A stretch of 64,000 nt of DNA from Phytopseudomonas straminea (lineage in GTDB: Bacteria > Pseudomonadota > Gammaproteobacteria > Pseudomonadales > Pseudomonadaceae). Under the pieces are notes generated by a model. The model was not told the DNA's origin, did not search any database, and saw only the letters and a program-made list of their open reading frames with translations. Shown in pieces: positions 29,107 to 38,482 of this stretch; position 1 is the first letter of the stretch, and the number at the start of each line of letters is the position of its first letter. The translations under genes and the position numbers were made by a program. The stretch is taken from positions 496,001-560,000 of the forward strand of contig NZ_FOMO01000001.1 in the NCBI RefSeq assembly GCF_900112645.1, in the 5' to 3' direction.

Positions 29107-30414
29107 GTGACGAGTAACTGGCGTGGCGCCATAACCCGCCGTTTAGTGCTGCTGATCGCGGCCTGCCTGGCCGCTGGTGTGATCACCGGCGAATATGCCT
29201 GGGCCATCGCCATCGGCCTGGCCGCTCATCTGTTGTGGAACCTTGGCCAGCTGCTGCGCCTGCATGCCTGGCTCAAGGATCATCAACCCGACGAACCACC
29301 GCCCGACGGTTACGGCCTGTGGGGCGAAGTTTTCGACAGCATCTACCACCTGCAGCGCCGCAACCAGCGCGCCCGCGGCCGCCTGCAGGCGGTGATCGAC
29401 CGCGTGCAGGAATCCACCGCAGCATTGCGCGATGCGGTGATCATGCTCGACAGCCACGGCAACCTGGAATGGTGGAACAAGGCCTCGGAAACCCTCTTGG
29501 GCCTGAAAACGCCCCAGGACAGCGGCCAGTCGATCACCAACCTGGTGCGCGACCCACGCTTCAAGGAGTACTTCGAGCGTGGCAATTTCCTCGAGCCCCT
29601 CGAACTGCCCTCACCGGTCAACCCACGCAAGCAGCTGCAACTCAACGTCACCCGTTACGGCAACCAGGAACACCTGATGCTGGTGCGCGACGTCACCCGC
29701 CTCCATCAGCTGGAGCAGATGCGCAAGGACTTCGTCGCCAACGTCTCCCATGAACTGCGCACACCGCTGACGGTGATTTCCGGTTACCTGGAAACCCTCC
29801 ACGACAACGTCGACGACATCAACCCACGCTGGCGCCGCGCCCTGCAGCAGATGCAGCAGCAAGGGGCCCGCATGCAGGGCCTGCTCAACGATCTGCTGCT
29901 GCTGGCCAAGCTGGAAGCCACCGATTATCCCTCCGACAACCAGCCGGTGGCGGTCGACACCCTGCTGCAAGCGATCAGAAATGACGCCCTGGCGTTGTCC
30001 GCCGAGCGCAACCACCGTATCAGCCTGGAGGCCGATGCCGGTCTCAAGCTCAAGGGCAGCGAGTCGGAGCTGCGCAGCGCATTTTCCAACCTGGTTTTCA
30101 ACGCCGTGAAGTACACCCAGGCCGAAGGCGAGATCCGCATTCGCTGGTGGCAGGACAGCCAGGGCGCGCATCTGTCGGTGCAGGACACCGGGCCGGGTAT
30201 CGAGGCCAAGCACCTGCCGCGCCTGACCGAGCGCTTCTACCGGGTCGACTCCAGCCGTGCTAGCCATACCGGCGGTACCGGCCTGGGCCTGGCCATCGTC
30301 AAGCATGTGCTGTTGCGCCACCGCGGCCACTTGGAGATCACCAGCGTGCTGGGCAAGGGCAGCCTGTTCACCTGCCATTTCCAGCCAGCGCAGATCGCCG
30401 CGTCAGCCCACTGA
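29107..30414 (+). CDS. phoR: Phosphate regulon sensor kinase PhoR
   Basis: Inner-membrane histidine kinase that phosphorylates PhoB when phosphate is low. The 435 residues begin with two closely spaced helices (about 10-45), then a linker and a PAS domain (about 95-190, VIMLDSHGNLEWWNKASE), the H-box NVSHELRTPL with His215, and a HATPase domain with DTGPGI and GGTGLGLAIVKH. The start is GTG 29107, 52 bp after phoB. An upstream ATG at 29097 leads straight to a stop. Confidence 0.97.
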   Translation: MTSNWRGAITRRLVLLIAACLAAGVITGEYAWAIAIGLAAHLLWNLGQLLRLHAWLKDHQPDEPPPDGYGLWGEVFDSIYHLQRRNQRARGRLQAVIDRVQESTAALRDAVIMLDSHGNLEWWNKASETLLGLKTPQDSGQSITNLVRDPRFKEYFERGNFLEPLELPSPVNPRKQLQLNVTRYGNQEHLMLVRDVTRLHQLEQMRKDFVANVSHELRTPLTVISGYLETLHDNVDDINPRWRRALQQMQQQGARMQGLLNDLLLLAKLEATDYPSDNQPVAVDTLLQAIRNDALALSAERNHRISLEADAGLKLKGSESELRSAFSNLVFNAVKYTQAEGEIRIRWWQDSQGAHLSVQDTGPGIEAKHLPRLTERFYRVDSSRASHTGGTGLGLAIVKHVLLRHRGHLEITSVLGKGSLFTCHFQPAQIAASAH

Positions 30415-30483
30415 CCGCGGCCCTCTTGCAAAGCGCCGGTCCAGGCCCCACCCTTTAGCAACATCCGGTCACACGAACCCCTT

Positions 30484-31824
30484 ATGGATCCCTCTACGAG
30501 CGTCTCCTTCTCCAGTTATTTCGCTGACATGGGCCTCTTGCTGTTTGCCCTCTTTCTGGTGCTGCTCAACGGCTTCTTCGTCGCCGCCGAGTTCGCCATG
30601 GTCAAGCTGCGGGCCACCAAGGTCGAGTCACTGGCCAAGAAGAACGGCTGGCGCGGCCACATTCTGCGCACCGTGCACAGCCAGCTCGATGCCTACCTCT
30701 CCGCCTGCCAGCTGGGTATCACCCTGGCCTCCCTGGGCCTGGGCTGGGTCGGTGAGCCGGCGTTCGCGCACCTGCTCGAACCACTGCTGACCTCGGTCGG
30801 CATCGAGTCGCAGAAGCTGATCCACGGCATCGCCTTCTTCACCGCGTTCTTCATCATTTCCTATCTGCACATCGTGATCGGCGAGCTGGCGCCGAAATCC
30901 TGGGCGATCCGCAAGCCAGAGCTGCTGTCGTTGTGGACGGCCGCGCCGCTGTACCTGTTCTACTGGGCCATGTACCCGGCGATATTCCTGCTCAACGCCA
31001 GCGCCAACGCCATCCTGCGCATCGCCGGCCAGGACCAGCCGGCCGGCCACCATGAGCACCACTACAGCCGCGACGAGCTCAAGCTGATCTTGCACTCCAG
31101 CCGCGCCAGCGACCCGACAGACCAGGACATGCGCGTGCTCGCCTCCGCCGTGGAGCTCGGCGAACTGGAAGTGGTCGACTGGGCCAACTCACGCGAAGAT
31201 CTGGTCTACCTGGAACTCAACGCCTCGCTGGACGAAGTGTTCAGCCTGTTCCGCCGCCACAAGTACAGCCGCTTCCCGATCTTCGATGAAGCCGCGGGCG
31301 AGTTCGTCGGCGTACTGCACATCAAGGACCTGCTGCTGCATCTGTCGCTGCTGGAGATGCTGCCCTCGACCCTGCGCCTGGCCGAGCTGATGCGCCCCAT
31401 CGAAAAGGTCAGCCGCAACCTGCCGCTGTCCGAGCTGCTGGAACAGTTCCGTAAGGGCAGCGCGCATTTCGCACTGGTCGAAGAAGCCGACGGCAAGGTG
31501 ATCGGCTACCTGACCATGGAAGACGTGCTCGAAGCCCTGGTCGGCGACATCCAGGACGAACACCGCAAGACCGAGCGCGGCATCCTCGCCTACCAGCCCG
31601 GCAAATTGCTGGTGCGCGGTGACACGCCGCTGTTCAAGCTCGAGCGCCTGCTGGGCATCGACCTGGACCATATCGAGGCGGAAACCCTCGCCGGGCTGAT
31701 CTACGAAACCTTAAAACGCGTGCCCGAAGAAGAGGAATCCCTGGAGGTCGCCGGCCTGCGCCTGATCGTCAAGAAGATGAAAGGCCCGAAGATCGTCCTG
31801 GCCAAGGTCATCAAGCTCGACTGA
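30484..31824 (+). CDS. HlyC/CorC (CNNM) family membrane protein
   Basis: DUF21-CBS-CorC protein of 446 residues. The N-terminal ~200 residues hold about four helices (LLLFALFLVLLNGFFVAAEF, a conserved DUF21 start, and IAFFTAFFIISYLHIVIGELAPK). Two CBS repeats (about 215-340) and the C-terminal CorC/HlyC domain (about 355-446) follow. Relatives act in Mg2+/Co2+ efflux or are annotated hemolysins without good evidence. Its place after phoBR is conserved in Pseudomonas. Transport specificity is not readable here. Confidence 0.92.
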   Translation: MDPSTSVSFSSYFADMGLLLFALFLVLLNGFFVAAEFAMVKLRATKVESLAKKNGWRGHILRTVHSQLDAYLSACQLGITLASLGLGWVGEPAFAHLLEPLLTSVGIESQKLIHGIAFFTAFFIISYLHIVIGELAPKSWAIRKPELLSLWTAAPLYLFYWAMYPAIFLLNASANAILRIAGQDQPAGHHEHHYSRDELKLILHSSRASDPTDQDMRVLASAVELGELEVVDWANSREDLVYLELNASLDEVFSLFRRHKYSRFPIFDEAAGEFVGVLHIKDLLLHLSLLEMLPSTLRLAELMRPIEKVSRNLPLSELLEQFRKGSAHFALVEEADGKVIGYLTMEDVLEALVGDIQDEHRKTERGILAYQPGKLLVRGDTPLFKLERLLGIDLDHIEAETLAGLIYETLKRVPEEEESLEVAGLRLIVKKMKGPKIVLAKVIKLD

Positions 31825-31834
31825 AGGCACGCGC

Positions 31835-31858
31835 TCCCAGGCGTGCACGCGCCTGGGA
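31835..31858 (+). terminator. Hairpin after the CorC-family gene
   Basis: TCCCAGGCG and CGCCTGGGA form a perfect 9-bp stem with a 6-nt loop, 11 bp after the stop. No T tract follows, so termination efficiency is uncertain. Confidence 0.55.
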
Positions 31859-32059
31859 ATGTGCCGCCGCAAAACCTTCCAGCAAGTTGACCAAGCGGTC
31901 ATCTATCGCTTCTTTGCGCCATGACTCCGGCCTTCTGAAACAATCACTTACGACCGTTCGTCGGCATACTCGAATACCTCGCAAAGCCGGGCAGTCCACC
32001 GCGGGCACCGATTGGATCGGTGTACGCCATCACATGAACAGACTGCCAAGGATTCAGCC

Positions 32060-32815
32060 ATGCGACTCAATGGAATTACCTCGAAAACCGCCCTCGCCCT
32101 CTGCCTGGCCGGCGCGTCCCAGGCTTACGCCGACTCCATCACCGACCCGATCTCGACCATCGGCGTAATCGGCTCCCACAACCAGTACAAGCTCACCGTG
32201 GATGACGACAGCGACAAGGAGCGCCTGAACCAGGGCGGCCTGTTCTACACCTTCGGCAACAAGCTGACCGGCCAGGAAGGCTTCATCTACCAGGCCGGCA
32301 TAGAAGGCCAATATCGCGACAAGGACGACGTGGAATACAAGTCGGCCCGTGCCGATCTCGACCTGGGCCTGCGCGCGGCGCTGAGCAGCAACCAGTACGT
32401 CGACGTGCTGGTCGGTGGCGGTTACGACTGGGGTCGTATCGAGCAGGACGACGTCGGTCCGCTGGACAGCAACGTCAAACTGACCAGCAAATCGCCGTTC
32501 GCCAAGGCCGGCCTGGGCTACAACTACCTGACCAACGACTACACCGTGCGCCTGGAAGTCGGCGCCCGCTACTCGGTGGATTCCGAAGCACGCCTGAAGG
32601 TCGATGGCGACAGCGATTCGGTGGACCTGAAGAACAAGGTCAACCCGTATGGCGAACTGAGCGTGCTGTGGAACAAGGGCATCAACAACCTGCCGATCAG
32701 CACCAGCCTGTACTACACCCAGACTCGCTACGAGCTGGACAGCAACTCCGAGCTGGCCGAGCGCAGCAAGCTCAAGCAGGAGCAGGTCGGCCTGAAGATC
32801 GGTCTGGCGTTCTGA
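32060..32815 (+). CDS. Outer-membrane beta-barrel protein of unknown function
   Basis: The 251-residue product begins with a Sec signal peptide (MRLNGITSKTALALCLAG..., cleavage after AYA near residue 24). The rest alternates polar and aromatic residues in beta-strand-like runs separated by Asp-rich turns and ends in Phe (GLKIGLAF), the usual BAM-recognition end of barrel proteins. Six to ten strands seem likely. Asp-rich loops (DDDSDKE, DGDSDS) may bind cations or face the medium. It sits after phoBR and the CorC-like gene with 236 bp upstream and a short dyad at 32007-32021. No named family recognised. Confidence 0.8.
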   Translation: MRLNGITSKTALALCLAGASQAYADSITDPISTIGVIGSHNQYKLTVDDDSDKERLNQGGLFYTFGNKLTGQEGFIYQAGIEGQYRDKDDVEYKSARADLDLGLRAALSSNQYVDVLVGGGYDWGRIEQDDVGPLDSNVKLTSKSPFAKAGLGYNYLTNDYTVRLEVGARYSVDSEARLKVDGDSDSVDLKNKVNPYGELSVLWNKGINNLPISTSLYYTQTRYELDSNSELAERSKLKQEQVGLKIGLAF

Positions 32816-32830
32816 TCATGCTGTTGTAAA

Positions 32831-32858
32831 CAAATCGCCCGGCTCGCCGGGCGATTTG
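32831..32858 (+). terminator. Hairpin after the barrel gene
   Basis: CAAATCGCCCGGC and GCCGGGCGATTTG form a 13-bp stem with a tight loop, 16 bp after the stop. The T tract is absent, but AT-rich base pairs at the foot of the stem favour terminator or mRNA-end function. Confidence 0.65.
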
Positions 32859-32940
32859 CGTTGGGGCCGGCGCATGTCGGCCATGGCCGTCGGGTATACT
32901 GCGCGGCTGATCACGCCCCCTCTTCGCACCTGCTGATTCC

Positions 32941-33684
32941 ATGCCCCTGAACATCGCCTCCATCAATATTGAACGCTCCCGCCATCTGGGCCGCGTCGAA
33001 GCCTTTATCGACCGTGAACGCCCGGATCTGCTCTGCCTGCAGGAAGTCTGCGAGCGCGACATTGCGTTCTTCGAGGCGCTGATGGGGGCGCCCATGGCTT
33101 TCGCCCCGATGGCCCGCTACCCGGACGAAGGCCCGGCCAACGTGGTGGGCGTCGGCATGCTGGCCCGTGGCGAGGCACTACTCGATGTCACGGCCGAGTA
33201 CTACTCGGGCAGCCCAGAGCGCATTCAGGAGATGACTTTCTTTGTGGCCGAGGGCCGACGCGTGGCCGACCCGCTGAGCATCGCCGAAGTGCTGCTCAGC
33301 GCCACGCTTGGCGGCTTTCGTGTCGCCACTACCCACCTCAACGTCACCCCGCTCGGCAGCTCCACGCCGTACCAGCGCGAGAGCGCCGGCAAGCTGATCT
33401 ACTTGGCTCAGGCGCAAGCTCAGGCAGCGGGCGGCCTGCTGCTGACCGGCGACTTCAATGCGCCGCGTGGTCGCCCCACATTCGACCTGATCGCCGAGCA
33501 CTTCATCGATGGCGTACCGGCGCACTACACCAGCAGCATCGACGGCTCACTGCACCGCGCCGGCGAGATTCCGTTCATGGTCGATGGGCTGTTTCACACG
33601 CCGGGCTATCGGCTGGAAAACGCCAGACTGAGCACTGGCGTATCCGATCACTGCGCGCTGAGCTGTCGCCTGGGCAAGGCCTGA
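32941..33684 (+). CDS. Endonuclease/exonuclease/phosphatase (EEP) family protein
   Basis: Protein of 247 residues with the EEP superfamily plan: metal-binding Glu in LLCLQEVCERD (about residue 30), the catalytic-site LLTGDFNAPRG near 165 and the C-terminal GVSDHCALS at about 235. No signal peptide is seen, so it is likely cytoplasmic. Family members range from AP endonucleases to phospholipases and phosphatases, and the substrate cannot be assigned. It is similar in plan, not closely in sequence, to the second EEP protein at 36819-37682. Confidence 0.85.
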   Translation: MPLNIASINIERSRHLGRVEAFIDRERPDLLCLQEVCERDIAFFEALMGAPMAFAPMARYPDEGPANVVGVGMLARGEALLDVTAEYYSGSPERIQEMTFFVAEGRRVADPLSIAEVLLSATLGGFRVATTHLNVTPLGSSTPYQRESAGKLIYLAQAQAQAAGGLLLTGDFNAPRGRPTFDLIAEHFIDGVPAHYTSSIDGSLHRAGEIPFMVDGLFHTPGYRLENARLSTGVSDHCALSCRLGKA

Positions 33685-33700
33685 TCGCGAGGCGGATGCC

Positions 33701-34597
33701 TCAGTCACCGCCCACGGCGAAGTTGGGCAGGCTATCCACCGGCTGGGCGAATTCGAAAGGGATCGACTCCAGCGCCATGCCGACGTTGCGCTGCACCACG
33801 AAATGCAGGTGCGGGCCGGTGCTATTGCCGGTGTTGCCGGAACGGCCGATCGGCGCACCGACTGGCACACGCTGCCCCTCACGCACGCTGACCGATCCCT
33901 GCATCAGGTGCAGATAGACGCCCATGGTGCCGTCGTCATGCAGGATGCGTACGAAATTTCCGGATGGGTTGGTGCCGCGCCCGCTCTGGTCGTTCTCGGT
34001 CTTGACCACCATACCAGCGCGCGCGGCGATGATCGGCGTGCCCTCGGGCATGGCGATATCCAGAGCGTAACGGCCCTTGGGCGTGAAGTGGCTGTACTGG
34101 CCGTTGGCGCCCTGGGTCAGGCGAAACGGGCCGCCGCGCCAGGGCAGCGGATAGGCCTGTTTGATGGGCAGCAACCGCGGATCGCCCAGGGCGTAGCTGA
34201 GTTTCGGGGTGTAGCGCAGCGGCTTGGCCGGGTCCAGCGGCGCCAGGGTGGCCAGGCGAATTTCGCTGCGCGGCGGCAATACCCAGTTGATCGGCTTGCC
34301 CGGCGCGCCACTGACGTTGCTCAGTTGCTCCAGCTTGAGTTCCACCTGCACCGGCGCGAACAGGTCGTTGCGTACCAGCAGGGTTTCGCCGGCGGCGTGC
34401 TTGCGGGTTTCCAGCTTCACCTGATTGTCGAGCTTCTCGACCATGCGATCGCTGAACACGAACACCTTCGCACCGGGCGCAGCCTGGTCACTGTAGGTGA
34501 CCACGCCATTGGCATCGGTGTATTTGTAGACGGTCAGCGCACTCGCCTGACAGGCGAACGCGGCAAGCCCCAGCAGCAGTGAGAGGCGCCCTAGCAT
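33701..34597 (-). CDS. Exported M23 metallopeptidase with DUF4124 domain
   Basis: Secreted or periplasmic protein of 298 residues. It has a signal peptide (residues 1-20, ending SALT), then a DUF4124-like start (VYKYTDANGVVTYSDQ), and a C-terminal M23/LytM domain (about 165-280). Zinc-site elements are visible: the His/Asp segment HFTPKGRYALDIAM and the terminal HLHF. M23 enzymes cut peptidoglycan cross-bridges, though some are inactive regulators. Here the HxH is intact, so activity is plausible. The gene converges with the upstream EEP gene. Confidence 0.9.
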   Translation of the reverse strand: MLGRLSLLLGLAAFACQASALTVYKYTDANGVVTYSDQAAPGAKVFVFSDRMVEKLDNQVKLETRKHAAGETLLVRNDLFAPVQVELKLEQLSNVSGAPGKPINWVLPPRSEIRLATLAPLDPAKPLRYTPKLSYALGDPRLLPIKQAYPLPWRGGPFRLTQGANGQYSHFTPKGRYALDIAMPEGTPIIAARAGMVVKTENDQSGRGTNPSGNFVRILHDDGTMGVYLHLMQGSVSVREGQRVPVGAPIGRSGNTGNSTGPHLHFVVQRNVGMALESIPFEFAQPVDSLPNFAVGGD

Positions 34598-34758
34598 AAG
34601 AAGTCGATCTGGTTATCAAGTGTTCGGCAGGGCAAGACTAGCAGCGCTGTGATGGCCAGGCGACTGCCGGCGCTGCGCTTTGCGACAACCGGCACACGCC
34701 GGGCGTGCCTGAAGCACAGAAGGGATGAATGGCGGTAAGGTCAGGCCTCGGCTGAGGC

Positions 34759-36816
34759 TCAACCCACCTCGATGCGGTTGCGCCCGCCACGCTTGGCGCG
34801 GTACAGGGCCTGGTCGGCGCGCTCGAACACCTGCTCGCTACGCTCGGCGCTGCTGAACGCGCTGATGCCGCCGGACAGGGTGATGGTCACCCGCTCGCCC
34901 TTGAAGTGGAACGGGCAGTTCTCGATGGCCGTGCGCAGCGTGTCGAGCAGCTTCAGGCCGCCGTCCATAGGCGTGGACGGAATCAGCAGCACGAACTCCT
35001 CGCCGCCGAAGCGGGCGATGAAGTCGGTCTTGCGCAGCCGCTTGAACAGCTCGCCGGCGATGATCTTCAACACCTTGTCGCCGGCCAAGTGGCCATAGTC
35101 GTCGTTGATGCGCTTGAAGTGGTCGATATCCAGCACCGCCAGCAGCAAGTCGCCGCCGTAACGCTGCAGGCGCGCCAGTTCCAGATCCAGGCGCTCGGTC
35201 CAGGCAGCCCGGTTGGGCAGGCCGGTAAGCGGATCGAGCAGCGCCTTCTGCCGCTGCTCTTCGAGGTGATCGCGAAAACCCTTGGCTTCCACTTCCATGC
35301 TGGCCACCCGGTCGACCAGAATCTGCAGGCGCTCGCCGACTTGCAGCTCGCGGGCATCGCGCTGCTGCTGGTACTGGCTCATGGTGCCAAGCAAACCGCT
35401 GAGGCGGCTTTCCACCAGCTCCTTTAGGTTGTTCAGATCGGTGGCCTCTTGCACACTGCTGTGCAAGCCGTCGACCTGCTGGCGCAGCTCGCTGTCCAGA
35501 CTACGCGCCGCCTCAGCGGATTCGGTGTAGTCGGTATGGACGTCTTGCAAGCTGCCCTGGAAGGAGGCCAAGCGCTCGTTAAGCTGCTTGAGGTAGCCCT
35601 CGAACTCGCGCTGGCCAACATCGGCGATCGCCAGCATCAGCACGGCCAGGTCATCGAGTACCGGCACCAGCTCGTACATGTTCAGGCCAGCGGCGATGCG
35701 CTGGCGCAGCGCATCGGCCTGCCCCTGATGCCGCTCGGGCAGTGGCAACTCTTCCAGCAGCTTCAGCAGGCTGCCTTCCACATGGCTGGCAATCGCGCTG
35801 TAGCCCGGCTCGGGCGCCGGCGGTAACGCATAGTCGGGATCGGCCGGAACTGCCGCATTGACGACGACAGCCTCGAGCGCCACTTCCTCAGCAGACTCCG
35901 CTACGGTGACGCTCTCGTTGGCCGGCTCGGCAGCCGCCTTGGCCTCGGGCGACGGCATCAGCAAGGCGGACGGCAGCGGCAGGCTGTCCAGCATCACACG
36001 GCTGACCACGGCAGGCGCGCTGGCAGAGACGGGGACTGGGCGAATGGCAGGCTGCGGGAAAGCTTCCAGCGATGGCGATGGCGATGGCGATGGCGATGGC
36101 GAGACAGTTTCGGCGGTAACCGCAGGTACGGTCTCCGCTTTGGCAGTTACGGCTTGCGCTTGCGGCTCAGCCATCACTCGCTCAGTCACTGACTGCTCGA
36201 CAGATTCGTCGTCGGCAGTCGCCGCCGCCTGCTCGCCCACTGCCACCGGCGCAGCAGACGCGTCCGGCTCGGTTTTGGCCGCCGGGCTGGCATTGTCACG
36301 GCTACCGAAAAGCCGCTCGATAAAACCCGGACGTTCGACCTGCTCGCCGCCCAGCGCCTGCAAGGCCTGCTGCTGTAGTTGGCCGAGCTCGGCCAGCAGC
36401 GCCGGCATTTCCCGCGACTGCCGGGCGCGCTGCTCGACCTGTTTGGCAAAGCGCTTGAGCGGCTTGCGTACATCGCTCGGCAAATCCGTCTTCAACAGTT
36501 GCGCCACCAGGCTCGCCATGCCACTGGCGACCTGTTCGATGCGCTGCTGACGGCGTTGCTCGGAATCCAGAACGGTCTTTTCCAGGCGAGGAATCAGTGC
36601 GCTGAGGCCGGCGTCCATGTCATCACGACGCAGCAATTCGCGCAGTTCCTGCATGCACTGGTCAACCGATTTGTCAGAGCCCTCGGCCGCCAGACTGCTG
36701 CGCACCAGGCCACGCCGCAGCAGGTCGACACGCATGTCCCAGCGGCGCTCGAGCTTTTCCTGCTGCTCGATATTGGCAAGGTACTTCTCGCGCCAGCGTT
36801 TGGCGTCGTCGGCCAT
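34759..36816 (-). CDS. dgcH: Diguanylate cyclase (DgcH-like)
   Basis: Makes cyclic di-GMP. The 685-residue protein has a coiled N-terminal region (1-160), a low-complexity linker (about 170-310, rich in Ala/Val/Glu/Pro with an SPSPSPS run), a second helical region (about 325-520) and a C-terminal GGDEF domain (about 525-685). The active site reads GGEEF at about residue 600. An RKTD inhibitory I-site sits five residues before it, so product inhibition is expected. No transmembrane helix is evident. The neighbours EEP, dsbA and cytochrome c4 match the PA5487-PA5490 order of P. aeruginosa, as I recall it. Confidence 0.92.
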   Translation of the reverse strand: MADDAKRWREKYLANIEQQEKLERRWDMRVDLLRRGLVRSSLAAEGSDKSVDQCMQELRELLRRDDMDAGLSALIPRLEKTVLDSEQRRQQRIEQVASGMASLVAQLLKTDLPSDVRKPLKRFAKQVEQRARQSREMPALLAELGQLQQQALQALGGEQVERPGFIERLFGSRDNASPAAKTEPDASAAPVAVGEQAAATADDESVEQSVTERVMAEPQAQAVTAKAETVPAVTAETVSPSPSPSPSPSLEAFPQPAIRPVPVSASAPAVVSRVMLDSLPLPSALLMPSPEAKAAAEPANESVTVAESAEEVALEAVVVNAAVPADPDYALPPAPEPGYSAIASHVEGSLLKLLEELPLPERHQGQADALRQRIAAGLNMYELVPVLDDLAVLMLAIADVGQREFEGYLKQLNERLASFQGSLQDVHTDYTESAEAARSLDSELRQQVDGLHSSVQEATDLNNLKELVESRLSGLLGTMSQYQQQRDARELQVGERLQILVDRVASMEVEAKGFRDHLEEQRQKALLDPLTGLPNRAAWTERLDLELARLQRYGGDLLLAVLDIDHFKRINDDYGHLAGDKVLKIIAGELFKRLRKTDFIARFGGEEFVLLIPSTPMDGGLKLLDTLRTAIENCPFHFKGERVTITLSGGISAFSSAERSEQVFERADQALYRAKRGGRNRIEVG
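36071..36100. repeat. Hexanucleotide tandem repeat in dgcH, 5 copies of GATGGC
   Basis: Five perfect copies on the plus strand encode the alternating Ser-Pro run in the DgcH linker. Gain or loss of units would keep the frame and only change linker length. Confidence 0.9.
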
Positions 36817-36818
36817 GC

Positions 36819-37682
36819 TCAGGGCTCCTGTACACGGGGCGTCAACGAAGGCGTGAGGGCATTGGGCAGGCGAATCTCCACAGCCACCGGCAGGTGGTCG
36901 GAGATCGGCTGGGCCAAGACCTGGAAGCGCTCGAGCTCAAGGCCTGGGCTGAGCAGAATATGGTCGAGGCAGCGCTGCGGGCGCCAGCTCGGAAAGGTCG
37001 CCTCGACCTGGGGTGCGAGCAGGCCGAGATCGCGCAGCGGCGAATGCTCAAGCAGGTCGATGGCGTGGGTGTTCATGTCGCCCATGAGGATCTGGTGGCG
37101 ATAGCCGCCGATCAGCTCACGGATATAGGCCAACTGCCGGGTGCGGGTACGCGCGCCCAGCGCCAGGTGCATCATGACCACGGCGATGGCATCGTCGCCC
37201 TCGCCGATACGCAGCAGGATCGCCCCGCGACCGGCCGGGCCGGGCAGCGGGTGATCTTCCAGCAGGGTCGGTCGCAAACGACTGAGCAGACCATTACTGT
37301 GCTGGGCGAAACGCCCCAGGTTGCGGTTGAGCTGCTGATACCAGTAGGGAAACTCGCCCATGCGCGCCAGGTGTTCAACCTGGTTGATGAAGCCGGAGCG
37401 CACGCTGCCACCGTCGGCTTCCTGCAGGGCGACGATGTCGTAATCGCCAAGCAGCTCGCCGATGCGCTGCAGGTTACCGGCACGGCCTTGGTGCGGCAGC
37501 AGGTGCTGCCAGCCGCGGGTCAGGTAATGATGGTAGCGCTCGGTGCTGATGCCGACCTGGATGTTGAAGCTGAGCAACCGCAAGCGTCCGTCCTGCGGCC
37601 ACTCGCTGTCAGGCGTGCAGTCGGGGTTGACCTGTGGATCACACAGGCCAGCCTGACGAGGCATCGAGCGGCGACGCAGCAT
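36819..37682 (-). CDS. EEP family nuclease-like protein
   Basis: Protein of 287 residues with EEP motifs: [25 protein letters not shown] at the start of the fold, ALQEADGG (metal Glu, about residue 88), [12 protein letters not shown] near 205 and [11 protein letters not shown] near the end. It lies 2 bp upstream of dgcH on the same strand and downstream of dsbA, so it shares their transcript. The family includes endonucleases and phospholipase-like hydrolases. The substrate is unknown. Cysteines near the N-terminus ([10 protein letters not shown]) may be structural. Confidence 0.88.
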   Translation of the reverse strand: MLRRRSMPRQAGLCDPQVNPDCTPDSEWPQDGRLRLLSFNIQVGISTERYHHYLTRGWQHLLPHQGRAGNLQRIGELLGDYDIVALQEADGGSVRSGFINQVEHLARMGEFPYWYQQLNRNLGRFAQHSNGLLSRLRPTLLEDHPLPGPAGRGAILLRIGEGDDAIAVVMMHLALGARTRTRQLAYIRELIGGYRHQILMGDMNTHAIDLLEHSPLRDLGLLAPQVEATFPSWRPQRCLDHILLSPGLELERFQVLAQPISDHLPVAVEIRLPNALTPSLTPRVQEP

Positions 37683-37703
37683 GGCAGGCGCTCCGGAGGT
37701 CGA

Positions 37704-38333
37704 TTACTTGGCGGCGCGCTCTTTGGCGATCAGGAAGTCGGCGACCTGCAGGGTCTGCTCCGGGCCGCCCGAGCTGGAGATATCGAAACGATACTTGCCG
37801 TTGACGATCATCACCGGCACGCCATTGATCTGGTAGGCCATGGCCAGTTTCTTGGCCTTCTCCATCTGGCTCTTCACGCCAAAGGAGTTGAAGGCCTTGA
37901 GGAAGGCGTCACGATCGATACCCTGGGTGACCAGGAAATCAGCCATTTCTTCCGGAGTAGCCAGTTTGCGGCCTTCCTTATGGATGGCGCGGAACACGGC
38001 GTCGTGAACCTGGTGCTCGACCTTCATGCTTTCCAGGGTGATGAACAGCTGACCGTGAACGTTCCACAGGCCGCCGAACAGGGCAGGAATGCGCACGAAG
38101 TTGACGTCGGACGGCAGCTTCTCGATCCAGGGATTGAGAGTCGGCTCGAACTGGTAGCAGTGCGGGCAGCCGTACCAGAACAGCTCGACGACTTCGATCT
38201 TGCCGGGTTTGGAGATTGGGACCGGGTTGCTCAGCTCGACGTACTGTTTGCCAGCCTCAATATCGGCGGCGTGGGCGGTAACACCGAACAGGCTGGCAGT
38301 GGCCAGAAGCGCGGAGAGGATCAGATTACGCAT
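37704..38333 (-). CDS. dsbA: Thiol:disulfide oxidoreductase DsbA
   Basis: Periplasmic oxidase that introduces disulfides into exported proteins. The 209 residues have a signal peptide (MRNLILSALLATASLFGVTA, cut near 22), the active site CPHC at residues 56-59 within FWYGCPHCY and the cis-proline loop GVPVMIVNG near 170. The length is standard. The dsbA to EEP spacing is 21 bp. A terminator-like hairpin precedes it on the cytochrome side. Confidence 0.97.
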   Translation of the reverse strand: MRNLILSALLATASLFGVTAHAADIEAGKQYVELSNPVPISKPGKIEVVELFWYGCPHCYQFEPTLNPWIEKLPSDVNFVRIPALFGGLWNVHGQLFITLESMKVEHQVHDAVFRAIHKEGRKLATPEEMADFLVTQGIDRDAFLKAFNSFGVKSQMEKAKKLAMAYQINGVPVMIVNGKYRFDISSSGGPEQTLQVADFLIAKERAAK

Positions 38334-38425
38334 GCATGACTCCTAACGATGAAGGTGCTGCGGACAGCTCTGGTTCGACTGGTCGCCACCCGGCAGGTTC
38401 CTGACATTGTAGCGGGCTCGCCAAC

Positions 38426-38455
38426 GAAAAAGGGTGGCCTTCGCCACCCTTTTTT
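38426..38455 (-). terminator. Bidirectional-type terminator between cytochrome c4 and dsbA genes
   Basis: GGGTGGC-CTTC-GCCACCC is flanked by an A run on the left and a T run on the right. On the minus strand it lies 28 bp after the cytochrome c4 stop and gives a U tract, ending that transcript before the dsbA promoter. Confidence 0.85.
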
Positions 38456-38482
38456 CACCGTCTGGCAAATGCCATCGACGCC

